Positions 13,574 to 25,510 of a stretch of DNA of 64,000 bases are shown piece after piece; positions within the stretch are counted from its first letter, which is position 1, and each line of letters starts with the position of its first letter. The DNA is from Glossina fuscipes (Eukaryota > Arthropoda > Insecta > Diptera > Glossinidae). The position numbers and the translations under genes are program-made. The DNA lies in contig NW_023998414.1 in NCBI RefSeq assembly GCF_014805625.2, forward strand, positions 33,426,495 to 33,490,494, in the 5' to 3' direction. The notes under the pieces were generated by a model that was given only the letters and a program-made list of their open reading frames with translations, ran no database searches and was not told the origin of the DNA.

Positions 13574-16500
13574 TTAGTCTTTTAAAAGTTTCGATTTGGT
13601 TTGCAATTTTGTATTTATATTGTTATTGATATTATCTGGTGTGTCGTTGATGCTCTGACCGTAAAATAGGTTTTTCTTCTGATGCAAGACGCTCGCATTG
13701 ACGTACACTGGCGTGGGTCGAACTGGTTGACCCACTGTTTGGACAGGAATTGAGGGCTGTTCGATCTGTTCGATTTCCGTTTGTAGCTGTCTCTGTTCCT
13801 GCTGTTTTGGACTGCATGATAATGTTGCCTTCGGATTTACCCTTTCGTCCTCGTACTCGTCCTCCTCCTCCACTTCCTCCACTTCCTCCACCTCCTCCAA
13901 CTCCTCCTCCTCCTCCTCCTCCTCCTCCTCTTCTTCCTCTTCCAAAATTATATCTCCGCCCACTAGAGTTATGCGATTTGACTCTTTGCTTTTGTTGTTG
14001 CGATTTGTTGTAATCAAATTCTTCGGTATCGCAATTAAGTGGGCTGCATTGCTGTTGTTCTTGACGCTGTTGGTCTGCAATATTGTTTGCTCTAACGATC
14101 GTTCGTTCGTTTTTAACTCTAAATTCGTCTCGGTAGATATCGGTGTCGTTTCTATTATTGCACCGTTTATAGTGATATTCGTCGGTATATTGTTGTTGGT
14201 CTGCAATTCCAGGGCTATTGCCGATGGTACCGACATTTGGACGGAACTGCTGAAGCTGGTATTTTGTTGATCGGTTGCCGACATTTGGGATACCAAAGTG
14301 CGACTGTGATTGTGGCTCAATCCGGTATCTTTCCATTTCTCTAAAACGAATGTCAGTGACTTAGTACTTTTGCTCCACCCAACCCCTTAAAACACCTACC
14401 TGCGACACTACTGCCAACCGCGTCGGCACCGTTACCTCCCAACCCTGCTCCCTTGCCAAAATTCAATAAACGTCCCGGTTGACACATAATAACCGTTTTA
14501 TAAGCCTTCCGATATTGTTTATTCATTATTACATATATGATCGGATTTAAACAGGCTGATAGATATAGCATAATGTAACTCATTATATGTAGACTGGGAT
14601 GTTCGACATCTTGATCAGCTACCTTGGCTATCGTAATAGGTAGATAGCATATTACAAAGCTTAAAAATATCGCTAACACCATTTTAGTTATACGCCATTC
14701 GTTACGTTTCGCTCGCACCTCACGTTGATCTTTAATACGTGAAGTTTGCTTTTGTACCGATTCTTGTTTAACATCTGTTGAAAAACTACTCGAATCGGCA
14801 GATGAAACACGACTCTGACCGTTAATCATATCGGCATTGCTTGACGCCGTCGGCGGCACTATCACCCGCAAATTGTTTGGTATCGAATTTTGTTTATTCG
14901 CATGACGCTTTAGACGTTGCTCCGATTTATGAACAACCCAAAAGATTTTCGTATAGCAAGCTATAATTATTAAACATGGTATAACGAAGGCCGTTATAAA
15001 TAATGTAGTTTTGCTGCTACGACCATAATCGTCGCTCATAATTGAACAGGTGCCCAATTTAGGATCGTAATCAAAAGTTCCCCAAGCACCGACTAACGTT
15101 GGCAATTGCATACCGTACGAGAAGACCCAACAAAATATAATCATTGCTGCAATCCAATGTCTCTTGTAAATTCTACCATACGAGCTATGATGAGCAATCA
15201 TAACATATCTGAAAAATACGTACATTTGAGGTGAAACATGTGAATGATAGACAAGGAGGAGAAGGAGAGTATTTAAGGGTTCACAATTTTCATATCGTTT
15301 GATATCGGACGATCGAAGATCGTCATTATAAGTTTATGAAAATGACAGTGACAACCCTAGTGAAGTCTCTTATTTAAGGAATAATAGAACAAAAAAAAAA
15401 AAAAGAAAAAAAAGTGTAACGCTTCTAATATTAATTACCTAACAGATGTAATCGGATGACGACTTACGCTGCGGGCATTAAAAAGACTGTGTTCGCATGA
15501 AGCATTAGGGCATTAAGCATTAAGCATGAAGTATGAAGCATGAAGAGAAAAACAATTGTAATATATGTTAAGCAATAATTTTAACGGAAAGCAACATAGA
15601 CGATATGATGATATGATGAGAGCTTTAGCGTAGACAAAGTGAAGAGAATTTACTCATTTATCATTCATTACCTGTTAATTGTGATCATAGCAATGCAAAG
15701 CAGAGATACACCAATGTTGCCGTATTGTATAAATGGTATCATCTTGCAAAGGAATTCACGTGGCGTCCAAGTACCTTGTATGAAACGATACGCACTGAAT
15801 GGCAAAACTAGAGCACAAAATAATAAATCCGCGATACACAAACTGATGACGATGCGATAGGATAGGAGAAGAAGAAATCAAAATAAATAAAATAAATAAA
15901 TAAATAAAACAAAGCAAGCAATGAAGAAAACAAAAAAAATGCATTAATTAATAGAAAAGAAATTCACCTCATTATGAAGGCAGCGGCCACATTGCGTACC
16001 TTTGGACATTTAATTAAGGCGGCCACTGTTAGAAAATTACCCAGAATACCAACAATCATAATCATTATGGTCATGACGGCGGCAAACGTTAACATCGATG
16101 TTGAAAATCTATGCAAAAAAAAAAAATAAATAATAAAAATAAATAACAAAACGATAAGGGATACGGTAATTAGAGTAGATTTGATTTGAATGGAAATTCA
16201 TGAACTGCCATGACAACTGCTTACCACCACCCGATAACCTATGTGCCATCGATAGAAGCAAATTGCATAAATCATTTTTAGAGAAATATTTAGCTACAAT
16301 AGCATAGTTATGGCTAAACTGCTAAGCGCTTCTCAATTCGATTCGAATCTGTGTTCAAGTTTAAACGATTCAAATTCATGAAATTTATATATGTATATAT
16401 ATATTTATTTTTTCCAATTTTTTTTTTTCATTTAAACGAATGCTAAAATTAATGCATGCTAAGTGCATTCAGATAAGTGCAGACTATCACTGAAATAATC

Positions 16501-16777
16501 CGACTCTTTGTTCAATGTTTTTACGATCTCACAGCCTTTCTGTTATCTATCTAAGATGAGGTCATTAATGTCATTCTATATGATCGTCAGTTCATCCGTA
16601 TAGTGCTTCTTGTGCATGCAATGCATTATATATATATATTGCATTGCGACTCTTATCTAAAAATAATGTTGCGTAGCTGTTCTACGTTAATGTGAAATGT
16701 TCATCAGATGCAACAAAAACAAAGACTTACCCATTTTCGGCTTCCATATCCTTCATGGTTGGGGGTGTAGCGTCCAT
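13574..16777 (-). CDS. moody: Moody GPCR, isoform using upstream donor (acidic C-tail)
   Basis: Rhodopsin-class GPCR of the Moody/Tre1 group; in Drosophila it controls the glial blood-brain barrier and drug sensitivity. Minus-strand exons 16777-16731, 16108-15968, 15842-15672, 15208-14400 and 14340-13574 join in frame to 644 residues. TM1 has GILGN, TM2 SLCIADLL, and TM3 ends in N119-R120-Y121, the NRY variant of DRY. C174 is the likely extracellular-loop-2 cysteine. TM6 lies at about 295-315 and TM7 has N341-PIIY. A long Ser/Gln-rich third intracellular loop lies between. The receptor exon ends ...GCAG with donor GTAGGT at 14399. The last exon is then read [13 protein letters not shown]... 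through a glutamate run to KSKLLKD. The initiator ATG at 16777 follows a stop-rich region, so it is a reasonable start; noncoding 5' exons were not identified. Identity is very secure. Confidence 0.93.
13632..16777 (-). CDS. moody: Moody GPCR, isoform using donor 4 nt downstream (Gly/Arg-rich C-tail)
   Basis: The first four exons match the other isoform, but the fourth ends at 14396 (...GCAGGTAG) with donor GTGTTT at 14395. The 4-nt extension shifts the last exon (14340-13632) into another frame. The tail begins [12 protein letters not shown], passes through a GRGRRGG and polyglycine stretch, and ends HQRHTR, for 626 residues in total. Both frames stay open for more than 700 nt in AT-rich DNA, which chance would rarely allow. 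Drosophila moody is known to make alpha and beta isoforms that differ by the reading frame of the last exon, so this fits an ancient arrangement. Intron retention would instead end the protein at 14353 after [15 protein letters not shown]. Confidence 0.88.
13860..13945 (-). repeat. moody: GAG/GGA triplet tract encoding poly-Glu in one frame and poly-Gly in the other
   Basis: A minus-strand purine triplet tract inside the dual-frame exon. Read as GAG it gives an E-run with V/D interruptions in the upstream-donor isoform. Read as GGA/GGG it gives a G-run after RGRRG in the other. Repeat slippage in steps of three preserves both frames. Confidence 0.9.
14395..14400 (-). promoter_or_regulatory. 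moody: Tandem alternative 5' splice sites, 4 nt apart
   Basis: On the minus strand the exon end reads GCAG|GTAG|GTGTTT. The first cut (after 14400) leaves one base of a codon and the second (after 14396) leaves two. The common acceptor TTTTAG at 14346-14341 then gives two different open frames. GTAGGT is the better donor match, so usage may be uneven. Confidence 0.8.
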
Positions 16778-17241
16778 TCTATGTTGATAACCGAAAAATG
16801 AAAGAAAAGAAAACAACATAAGTATATGAAAAGATGTTAAATTCAAAAGATGTTCATTCACTGTGCATCCTGTGTGGATCCTCGTTGCACTTTCTTTCTG
16901 TCTAATGCAAACACACTTCTTCAAATGCCTATGCATGAAATTTTCATCTCATAAGAATCCTCATTATCCTCATTACACTCACTTTCTTCATTCTTGATCT
17001 AAGCTATATAAACCGATGAAAATGCGCAAAGATTGTATTTATGATGTAAGCAAAGGCTAAGTGTATGGTATGTTAGCTTCACTTCATTTGTTAATGGGAA
17101 ATAATATTTTAGATCAAATCGGGTGAAGTCGCTTTTAAGATACCCTACTTCATTTTTGCTTAATACATACATACAAAATATTCGAAAAGACTTAACTTTT
17201 TTTTGAGAATTTTCTTACATGTGAAGAAAGAAAGAGAGTGA

Positions 17242-17282
<41 letters not shown>

Positions 17283-17390
17283 ACACCCGTCACCGTTTAA
17301 CCCAAAAGACGACAAAAAAAGTAAATCCACAAACTTCTCATGCTCTATAAAGCATGTAGCGGGCACAGTTGATTTCTTCTATTTTCAAAG
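16778..17390 (-). other. 5' flank or 5' UTR introns of moody
   Basis: No second coding exon upstream of the initiator ATG was found. The stretch includes an (AG)n tract at 17232-17279. The moody promoter is expected here or further right, but nothing specific was recognised. Confidence 0.35.
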
Positions 17391-18055
17391 TAAAAGTGCT
17401 TGTCGTAGAGGCATGTGGGCGTTGTAGGCGGGTCCTTTGTAAAGTTTAGGTTAATTCCAAATGCTTCTCCAAATTTTTAGGTGATATCTTAATATTCTCT
17501 AACGGGAGAATGTTTATCACAAATACTAAAAAGTTACACAAATAGACAGATGGACAGACGAACAGGCGGACATGTGTTGGTGCATTCAAGGATTGCAACT
17601 GGCCAAGAATTTATATATTTCTGAAGCTTATTTCCGTGTGTTATAAAGGTATTGAACAGATAATTAAATTTTGATACACTATGATATTGGGTAGGCGTGG
17701 TCAATTTATTCCATTTATCCGATAGAATATGCGTTCAAATTTTCGTACATTTATGTGCTATGCTATAGTTTATGTACAAAAAATCAATTTATCATTTTCT
17801 TTGAAAAACAGAGATATTTTCAGTTTATATGGTGCTGTGGGCGTGTCCTTGAGCCGAATTGGCCCATTTTCAATACAAACTTGCGTGCAAGAACTTGTAA
17901 TGTTTTCGCCAAATGCTTAAATCGATTTAGAATTTGATATGGGGGCAAGAATATATATAGTTGGTGGGCGCTGTAATGCTTCCTTCTGGGCGTTTCACAC
18001 GTTTTGACAAAATGAATACACCTCTCATCCTTTGGCGATGGGTATAAAAAAAAAA
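17390..18055 (-). repeat. Dispersed repeat family B, copy at 17.4-18.05 kb
   Basis: The plus strand shows GAGCCGAATTGGCCCATTTT, then ACGTTTTGACAAAATGAATA and a CTCATCCTTTGGCGATGGG end. The reverse complement has the same block order as copies at 49320 and 54650. An A-run at 18046-18064 follows. Confidence 0.6.
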
Positions 18056-19750
18056 AAAAAAAAATGATATAAATGTTCACTGGACCCCACCATTAATCTG
18101 TTATGTGGCAACAAATAATTTCAATCCATTAGGATTCTTAAAGATATTGTCATGATTCGGCTTGCAATATCGGCCTTAAAATAGGTCAAGCCTTTTCATT
18201 CTTTATAAGAATCTTCCAAAATTTCATAGACAGTATAAATAATATTTTCTCGATTAACCATGAATAACGTGAAAAATTGCTTTAGAAGAACAAACTTGGT
18301 GCCAGCATTTTCTTATCACTTACACACATGCCAGTCCACACATACCCACTTATCAAAAAGGATAAATGCTCGTCACGCGTCAATCGTAGTAATGGTAGGG
18401 ATTTCACTTAAAAATTTTTTATTTATGTTAACTTATCGATGCATAGAAGTTGTACGAATCACTTAATTCGCGAATCATCAGTAAAACACGAACTATTATG
18501 TAAATAAGGCGTACTATGCTATATCCAGGGTTGATATATCCCGTTCATATATTTTTGTATCAGAACGTTTTTTGCGAAATAATGTCATATTTCTGTTTTA
18601 TGATATATGCGCTCTCTATGCTTCAATGATTTAAAGGTAAACGTAATCTCGGTATCTTTTGCTTCTTTCTTTTTTGGGGGAAAATCTTTTTCAATTGAAT
18701 CTTTTTTCTCTCTCTTAAAAATTGTTAGTTATTATTAATTTTATTATTGTTATAATTATTTATTTATTCGAAAAAAGACATTCACAAATTAAACTTGTCT
18801 GTCCGTCTGTCCATCTTCTTTTTCTTATTTTCGAGATATTTTAATGAAATTTAGTACATCGACATATTTTGGCCTAAGGACGAACATTGAGTGTTGGTCC
18901 GGACCGTATCACAAGTGTTCGATCTCCCTTATAATATATAGCATATATATATATATAGGCATTTTGAAAAGTCATTATATGAGGAGCAGGTGCAAGCAAT
19001 TAAGCAATTTTGTGATAGGGCATTTAATAGTGGGTTTATTCTAGTCGGGCAGAATTCGAACTAAATCTTACCTTACTATTTTTTAAATGCGGTCCGTTAT
19101 TGGCGTAATAAAGCAGATTCGTGAAAAGCCTTAGAAAAGATTTTCATATTCACCTTTAAATTGCACTTGCAATTTTGCATTTACCGCCAAGTGTTATAAA
19201 AGTTTTTGTTTTTTTTTTTTTATTTTATTATCTATTCCCTACTTTTAATATATATTTTTGTGATTAATGTGAAGTTTTTTTTTTCTTTTTTTTTTGTGAA
19301 AGTTTTATAAAGCTTTTTTTTTTAATTTAGTTATTTATTTATTCCCTATTTTTAATTTATTTTTTTGTGATTAAATATGAAGTTTTTTTTTTTTTTTTTA
19401 AATTTTTATTAGTTTTTTTTTTTATTTTAATTTTTTTACTGTTTTCTTGTAAATTGAAGAAATATTTTTTTTTTTTTTTTTTTTTTATTTTTATAAATAT
19501 TTATTTTATACATATATTTACTATATACATATATATATATAAAATAATTTCACTGCCACTTTATTCTTTACCGGTCACCGATCGGGTTAAGAGTGAAGGC
19601 ATCATCTTCCGAGGAAATGAAACTAAAACAACCATAAATATCTTACTAATAAAATGTAAAAAAAATTATTGAGTAAATAATGCACACTTCATGAATTTTA
19701 TGCTTTTTGTGTGTATATATACAACTCGTACATAGATTAGTGAACAAAAA

Positions 19751-19789
<39 letters not shown>

Positions 19790-20139
19790 TTATTTTTATA
19801 AAGACAAGAATATTGACTTTATTTGTAGCGTAACGGCTTGATTGGTTTGGTTGGGTTAAATTGGTGCGAATACACATTTGGGTTACGTTATATATATATA
19901 TATATATATATAAATACGCATATGTGTGCATACTTCGTTATTGAGTAGCTTCTCCTTTTTATTGTAGTTGTTGTTTTCATTTGTTGTTTTTTTTCTTTTT
20001 TAAATTAGTGTCAATTAAATAATTTAAGAGGGTCAGTTTCGTCGTATATTAATATATATATATACTCAAATTGCATACATTTATGTGTACGTAAATAAAA
20101 AGTATTGTTTTTTAGTTACATACATAACACATATTGCAC

Positions 20140-20176
<37 letters not shown>

Positions 20177-21100
20177 ATATGTATACATATATAATTTTTT
20201 TTTTTTGTATGTAAACACCCGACATACATATGCCTGCATATGTATAGATAACGTTTTAAACAAATGATGATGACAACGCTACATTCACAGCTTTTGCTAG
20301 GAAATTCTCTCCCTTTAATATTGCATATATATGTGTGTACGTATGTGTTTGTGTGCGCCTGGCCTATGTTCGTACGTGCGAAGAAGTTGCTTATGATCAT
20401 ATTACGAGGAAATACACGAAAACGTGTCTATGCGATCGGCGTGTGTGTGTGCGAGGAGTCCAGCTTTGTTTTGTTTTGGGTGCAAAGATCAAATTTATAT
20501 TAATTTATTTTTCTTTTTTTCCTTTAACAAATTTTTCAATTCATAATATTAATAATTTTACGATTCAGTTATTTAGTTAGTTAGTCAGTCAGTCAGTCAG
20601 TCAGTCAGTCAGTCAGTCAGTTAGTCAGTTAGTTAGTTAGTTAGTTGGTTATGTATAAATAATCCGTTGTCTTATGTTTCATTTAATTTTTTCATAAATG
20701 AATAATTATCGTCTAAGTACACGGCACACGACAATCGATCATCATTAAACGAGTATTCAGCCCGTACAATACTAATGCAAGTTAAATGACTTTGTAGCTT
20801 TTTTCAAGCAGCGCAACTCCGCATCAAACATCCTTCTCAACAGATTAAAATCTTTAAAACCATCAATTTTTACGGATGTAGTTCCGCAATTCTATGCATT
20901 AGTAAAGACATAGAGTAAAAAGTAGTTAAGATATGACATATATATATGTATATATTATACAATATATATATGTGCATTGTGGATAGCATTATTTCTCCCC
21001 TTCAATTCACAGGAAAATGCTAAGGGATAGTGACAAGTAGTCAAATGAAATAAACGCGATATAATATCTGATATCATGGTCATGATGAAGGCAAAGCGAA
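18056..21100. other. Low-complexity intergenic DNA
   Basis: No supported gene. T-rich tracts lie at 19210-19485, several (AT)n arrays at 19751-19784, 19890-19912 and 20141-20176, and a tetranucleotide array of GTTA/GTCA units at 20570-20648. A family A fragment (TTGTCTGTCCGTCTGTCC, then TTTTGGCCTAAGGACGAAC) lies at about 18795-18915. Confidence 0.5.
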
Positions 21101-21109
21101 CCGTTGATA

Positions 21110-21810
21110 TTTTTTTATGCAAATCTTCGAAGGATTTGGGTGGCATATTAACTTTGCTAAAACGTTTGCAACGTCCAGTAGTAAGCTTCAGGTAACCCAT
21201 AAAATTTATATATTATTGATCAGCATCAAATTCTGAATCGAGTTATGTCTTGCTGTCCATCTTTTCGCCTATGTAATGTCTGTTGTATACCTTCTTCCGG
21301 TCGCCAGAAAGAAGCTATCGCCTTCAAATTTGGCAGAAACGTTAGAGTCTTTGATATTGAAGATTGGCCATATCAATGGACGGACACGTTCAGAATAGCA
21401 CGTAAATAAAAAACATCTCGGTTTTTTAGAACGAATAAAAAATATATATAAAAATATATATATATTATGTATATTGTATGGGCAGTGCTATATAGTATCT
21501 GTACAAAAATAAAAGAAATTTATTACACCTACCACACGCCTTGTAGTGTGTCAAAGTTTAATTTTATTTACCAGTGCCCAATAATGGTAAATACTGCATT
21601 GTTCGTAAAAAATAAGGGGTTATAGCCCGGTCAAAGGACACGTCTACAGCGCCCGCATGCCTTTGCAACAAATACTTTGAATAAGTTTGCTTTCTGGAAA
21701 TAGAAAATATCAACCGCGCCCATTCAATATTATAGAATATGAAACTTTAGTTCATCCCATTTCTTTTAGTCTTTTCGTGGAATAACAGCGAGGGGTATAA
21801 AAGGTTCACT
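21110..21810 (+). repeat. Dispersed repeat family B, copy at 21.1-21.8 kb
   Basis: It contains AAAACGTTTGCAACGTCCAG, AGCATCAAATTCTGAATCGA, TCGCCAGAAAGAAGCTATCG, a GGACACGTCTACAGCG block and a closing GCGAGGGGTATAAAAGG, all in the order seen in other B copies. No coding capacity. Confidence 0.6.
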
Positions 21811-22879
21811 GCTGATCGAAAGAAAGAAATAAAAGAGATGGTGGCCGCATACTATAGTAAACTCTATCGCATGAGAGACATGAGTCCGCGAACACTTGGT
21901 AGTCGCATTTCTTTCCTACTTATCTGCAATTGCATGTATTGGATACATTCACGATCTCCAGTTTTGGAGAAGAGCGGTTGGTTGGAGCGCATTATAAATA
22001 GCTTCAATTCAATGAGAAGAACACGGCTGCCAAGAATAGCTTATGCGATTGAAGATCATAATAGGAAAAACGTCCATAATACAATGGTACAATTTGTGGT
22101 CAAAAGGATGTCCGATCGATCGCATGTAACGAAAACCATCTGTGGAGTATTGCTAGCATTTATTTGGAATAAACTGTTCCATCTCTTCGCCCCTTTTTTT
22201 GAACATATTCAAGAAACATAACTCTATCCCATTAATATATCTCTCTCAGGCGGAGTAAAGTATTCGTTCTTATGATCATATTCTGATCGTTGAATCTCTC
22301 GTGGGATAGCTTCAAAAGACGTGTTATTGTTTCGTCCAAAGGTTTCCCTACCATATGGGAAAAAGTAATTGCTAGCGATAGATACTAACTCCTATAAATG
22401 TTGTTGAATACTTTTGATTCGAATAAGATTATCCATCTTAAGATCAAATTTAGTGCATATTGCGCACTATACCGAAAATCAATTGAACTGAGCCGAGACT
22501 GGCTACAATCGTAACAATTACAAGATTGTAGAAAATTCGGAACATTCGCCTGATATAAGATGATATCAGATATAATACTTGCTATTAGTCATAGCTTTAT
22601 TTTAATCTATAAATTTCAACTTAAATCATGGGCGTAGCAAAATTTTTCATAAGACAAAAAGAATCTTTTCCTATATATGTTTCCATTTAAATCCATTATC
22701 GTTGCATTTATTTTCATTTATTTATTTATGCGGGAATCTTTTTTATTTTTATTTTTTTATTTATTTTTTTTATTTTTTGTATATACAATCATACATGTAC
22801 TTTCATTATTTATTGATTTTTTATCGAGTATATATAAATTGATTAGTGAAAAAATATTGAAAAATATACGGGTCATCGT

Positions 22880-23296
22880 ATACAAGTTAAAGCATAAAAT
22901 GCGTTATAATTATTGGTATCCATCGAGCGAAAACATGAGTCGTTTATTATTATGCAGTTTAGGCTCTTTGTATCATCTAAAGCTAACGCTTCGGGACATA
23001 AAAGATATATTTTTCTGAGAGATATTCTCCCGGGTCCCTCTCTCTTTCTTTTCATATTTGTTTGTCTATCTGCCTACTATCTGTCTACTATCAACTAGTG
23101 GTCATACACTGGAGTCGCTTTCGCAATAATTCGAGATGGATCCTTATCGGTTCTTGATTCTCACTATATCGTCCTACTTTCACCGCCTTCGCTTGAAATT
23201 AGAGGCACGGATGTCGCCCTTGTGGGATTTTATATGAAAGCATGTCTTGCAAAATATCGACGCATTTCGTCCATCTTTCGGTATTCGTTAACATGA
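22880..23296 (+). pseudogene. Possible relic of a DSH-type (OTU/C76-like) cysteine peptidase
   Basis: An open frame with no ATG at 23099-23296 reads TGVAFAIIRDGSLSVLDSH, then RGTDVALVGFY and LAKYRRISSIF. The pattern hydrophobic-AII-x-DG, then (L/F)DSH, then GT-x-V resembles the C-terminal half of OTU-like/C76-like peptidases found in arthropod mobile elements and gene relics, where the H of DSH is catalytic. Just upstream in another frame, KHKMRYNYWYPSSENMSRLL may be an N-terminal remnant. The cysteine half was not found and the frames are broken. The call rests on a motif and is tentative. Confidence 0.35.
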
Positions 23297-24055
23297 CCGG
23301 TATCACGTCACCTGATATAATTCCCATTTTCAGAAATCTGAAAAGCATATTTCTCAAATATGCCCAGGCCAGAGAGATGAAAACAGTATCGCATGCATTA
23401 TCTGCTGATAATTTGCAATTCCCACGACCAGTAATCTGACTATTTGAAACGGTATCTCACGTTTTTGCCGATCTATCTATCTATCTGTCTGTCTGTCTGT
23501 CTGTCTCTATGCTCGTTCGTATGGCGAGAAAAGTTCAACGGATGCGTAATCTCCCGAAATGCCAAAGTGGACTGGCGACCAAGAACATACAGTTATTGGG
23601 ACTTGTTACTATTGTTTCATTCGGTTTATGTCAACTCATGGTCATTGGTTTTAATGACTTCACTTCTCCCAAATTTTACATGAAATAAATGTGGAAAAGT
23701 GGGTAAATATTGGCGTACCAGAGTTGAATTTTTACAAAAGGTTATCACTTAAACGAAGTCATTTTTCAATCAAAACGGCATAAACCGAACGAATATTTTA
23801 AATGAAAATAAAAAAAAAAAAATCATAGTATCATTTGGTTTTTATATCAAGCAATCAAAATTATATAAGCGTTTGTTTATTCCGTCAAGTCTTTTTAAAG
23901 TCTAAAAAACAAAAATTTTCAAACTTTGTGCTCACATTGGAATTTTTTTTTACGCCAAACACCGAATCTTCTGTGGTATTTTTTTTTCTTTTGCTCAATT
24001 TCCGTCGAAGACGAAAACGAAGAAGGAGAACAAAAAAAAAAGAAAAAAAAAAACA

Positions 24056-24725
24056 ATGAATTTGGAGAATCCAGATTTATATCAATTTATGGACGACACG
24101 TCCGAATTGGAAAAATATTTTCGAATTATAAGAGATGACTATGAAGGCATTGACGAAGATATCAGAAGCATCTTGGCTGCCTACAGGTCTCCTGAGACGG
24201 CTGTCTGCATGGTGGATATTAAAAGTAAATTGTTGAAGAAAGACTTTCCCTTTCCCTTTGTCCGTGCAAACGTAATTTTCTTCTTCTTTTTTTTAGTGTC
24301 TAGCATCTACCTATCAATCCATCTTCTGTCCAATCGATATACGGTTCATCTGTTCATGCATCTGTCTGTTCTTTGTTTTCGTCGGCCCGGTATTCGTCAA
24401 TTTACTTATTTCTCTATTCGTTCGTCTATTCGTCCATCCGTTTGTTTGTTTGTTTGTTTATTTTTGTAAACGCCCCTAGTTGAAAAAATTGATGATCAAC
24501 TATTAGGTTGCAAAGTAATCGCAATTCGTCACCAATCATAATAACTATTCCACGCAAAAAAGTGTCACTTAGCCCGAAAGGAGACCGTGCGTATTCTACG
24601 AACGCAAGTGAACCGTCTTAAATAAGTTCGATACGCATAAGCGCGATGGCTAATTCCATAATTAGAAGAAATTATCTTAAAATTCATTGATTTGAGATAC
24701 GCTGAGTAGTTGAGTGTCCTTTTTA

Positions 24726-24763
<38 letters not shown>

Positions 24764-24906
24764 CAGAAGCTTATAAAGAATTAACGGAATGTGCATTTCT
24801 GATAAAGGATAGTCCATCTATAATATGTCGCTTTTTATTATCAATACCCCATGTGGCAACTTATTCCAACGAAAATGGAACTTTATTCTTTTATTTGATC
24901 GAATGA
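24056..24906 (+). CDS. Small two-exon gene, possible LOTUS (OST-HTH)-like domain
   Basis: Exon 1 (24056-24224) opens with ATG after an A-rich leader and ends at GATATTAAAA|GTAAAT. Exon 2 (24767-24906) follows a long polypyrimidine tract and CAG. The splice is in frame and the joined product has 102 residues. It starts MNLENPDLYQFMDDTSELEKY. The rest reads EDIRSILAAYRSPET, then DIKKAYKELTE, then FLLSIPHVATYSNENGTLFFYLIE. The order (helix, x-L-x-x-x-Y, then FL-x-SIP-x-V, then G-x-x-F-x-Y) resembles LOTUS/OST-HTH domains of germline proteins such as Tejas. This is inference, and the usual GY/GF-x-S motif is weak. The 542-nt intron keeps both frames coherent, which argues for a real gene. More exons may exist. 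Confidence 0.5.
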
Positions 24907-25316
24907 ATCCTAATCAGCATCCTATGTGATATAATTAAAACTTTCTTCATTACATAACATTCAATTATGTTTGTCTACGCTTTAATGTAATTGTGCTGCC
25001 TTTAGTTTATCGTTCGTAAGCACACGGTGCGTCTCTAAATCTATTCACATTTGTATACGTATTAGAGAATATGGTAAGAAGATTGACTTGTTTTCAAAAA
25101 TATATTTTCGTGTTGTAAAAATAAAATCTTTTTTAAATTGCAGAACAGATCTTCCCTGCATATATGGCAGAATTTAAGTGAACACTTTTGAATCGGACGA
25201 AATTTAATAATCCATAATGATACTGATGTTGAATTAACAAATTAACTCATTTTTATTCTTAACCTAGGACTTTCCAATATTAAATTGAAGCAGAGAAAAA
25301 AAAAAGTGGAAAAGTT

Positions 25317-25431
25317 AATGATAGAGAGATAGTTATAGAGATAGTTATAGAGATAGAGATAGAGTTAGAGTTAGAGATGTAGTGATAGAGCAACATAGAG
25401 AGAGAGAGAGAGAAGGAGAGAGAGAGAGAGA

Positions 25432-25469
<38 letters not shown>

Positions 25470-25510
25470 TAGAGATAGAGAGAGAGAGAGACAGAGAGAG
25501 AGGGACAGAG
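25317..25510 (+). repeat. Purine-rich (AG)n-type tract
   Basis: Nearly 200 bp of GATAGA, GAGA and GTTAGA units with almost no pyrimidine except T. It is a candidate for triplex structure or GAGA-factor binding, but is most simply a compound microsatellite. Confidence 0.85.

Noticed and set aside
13750..14013. Plus-strand proline-rich ORF opposite moody
   Set aside because: It is the antisense shadow of the GAG/GGA tract in the dual-frame exon. It lacks a domain and any splice or promoter context.
20570..20648. Regular GTCA/GTTA array considered as a CRISPR-like repeat
   Set aside because: Units are 4 bp without spacers. It is a simple microsatellite in a eukaryotic genome.
21838..22221. 127-codon plus-strand ORF
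   Set aside because: Starts at the edge of a family B repeat, has no recognisable domain, and its composition is not clearly protein-like. It may be chance, and a homology search would decide.
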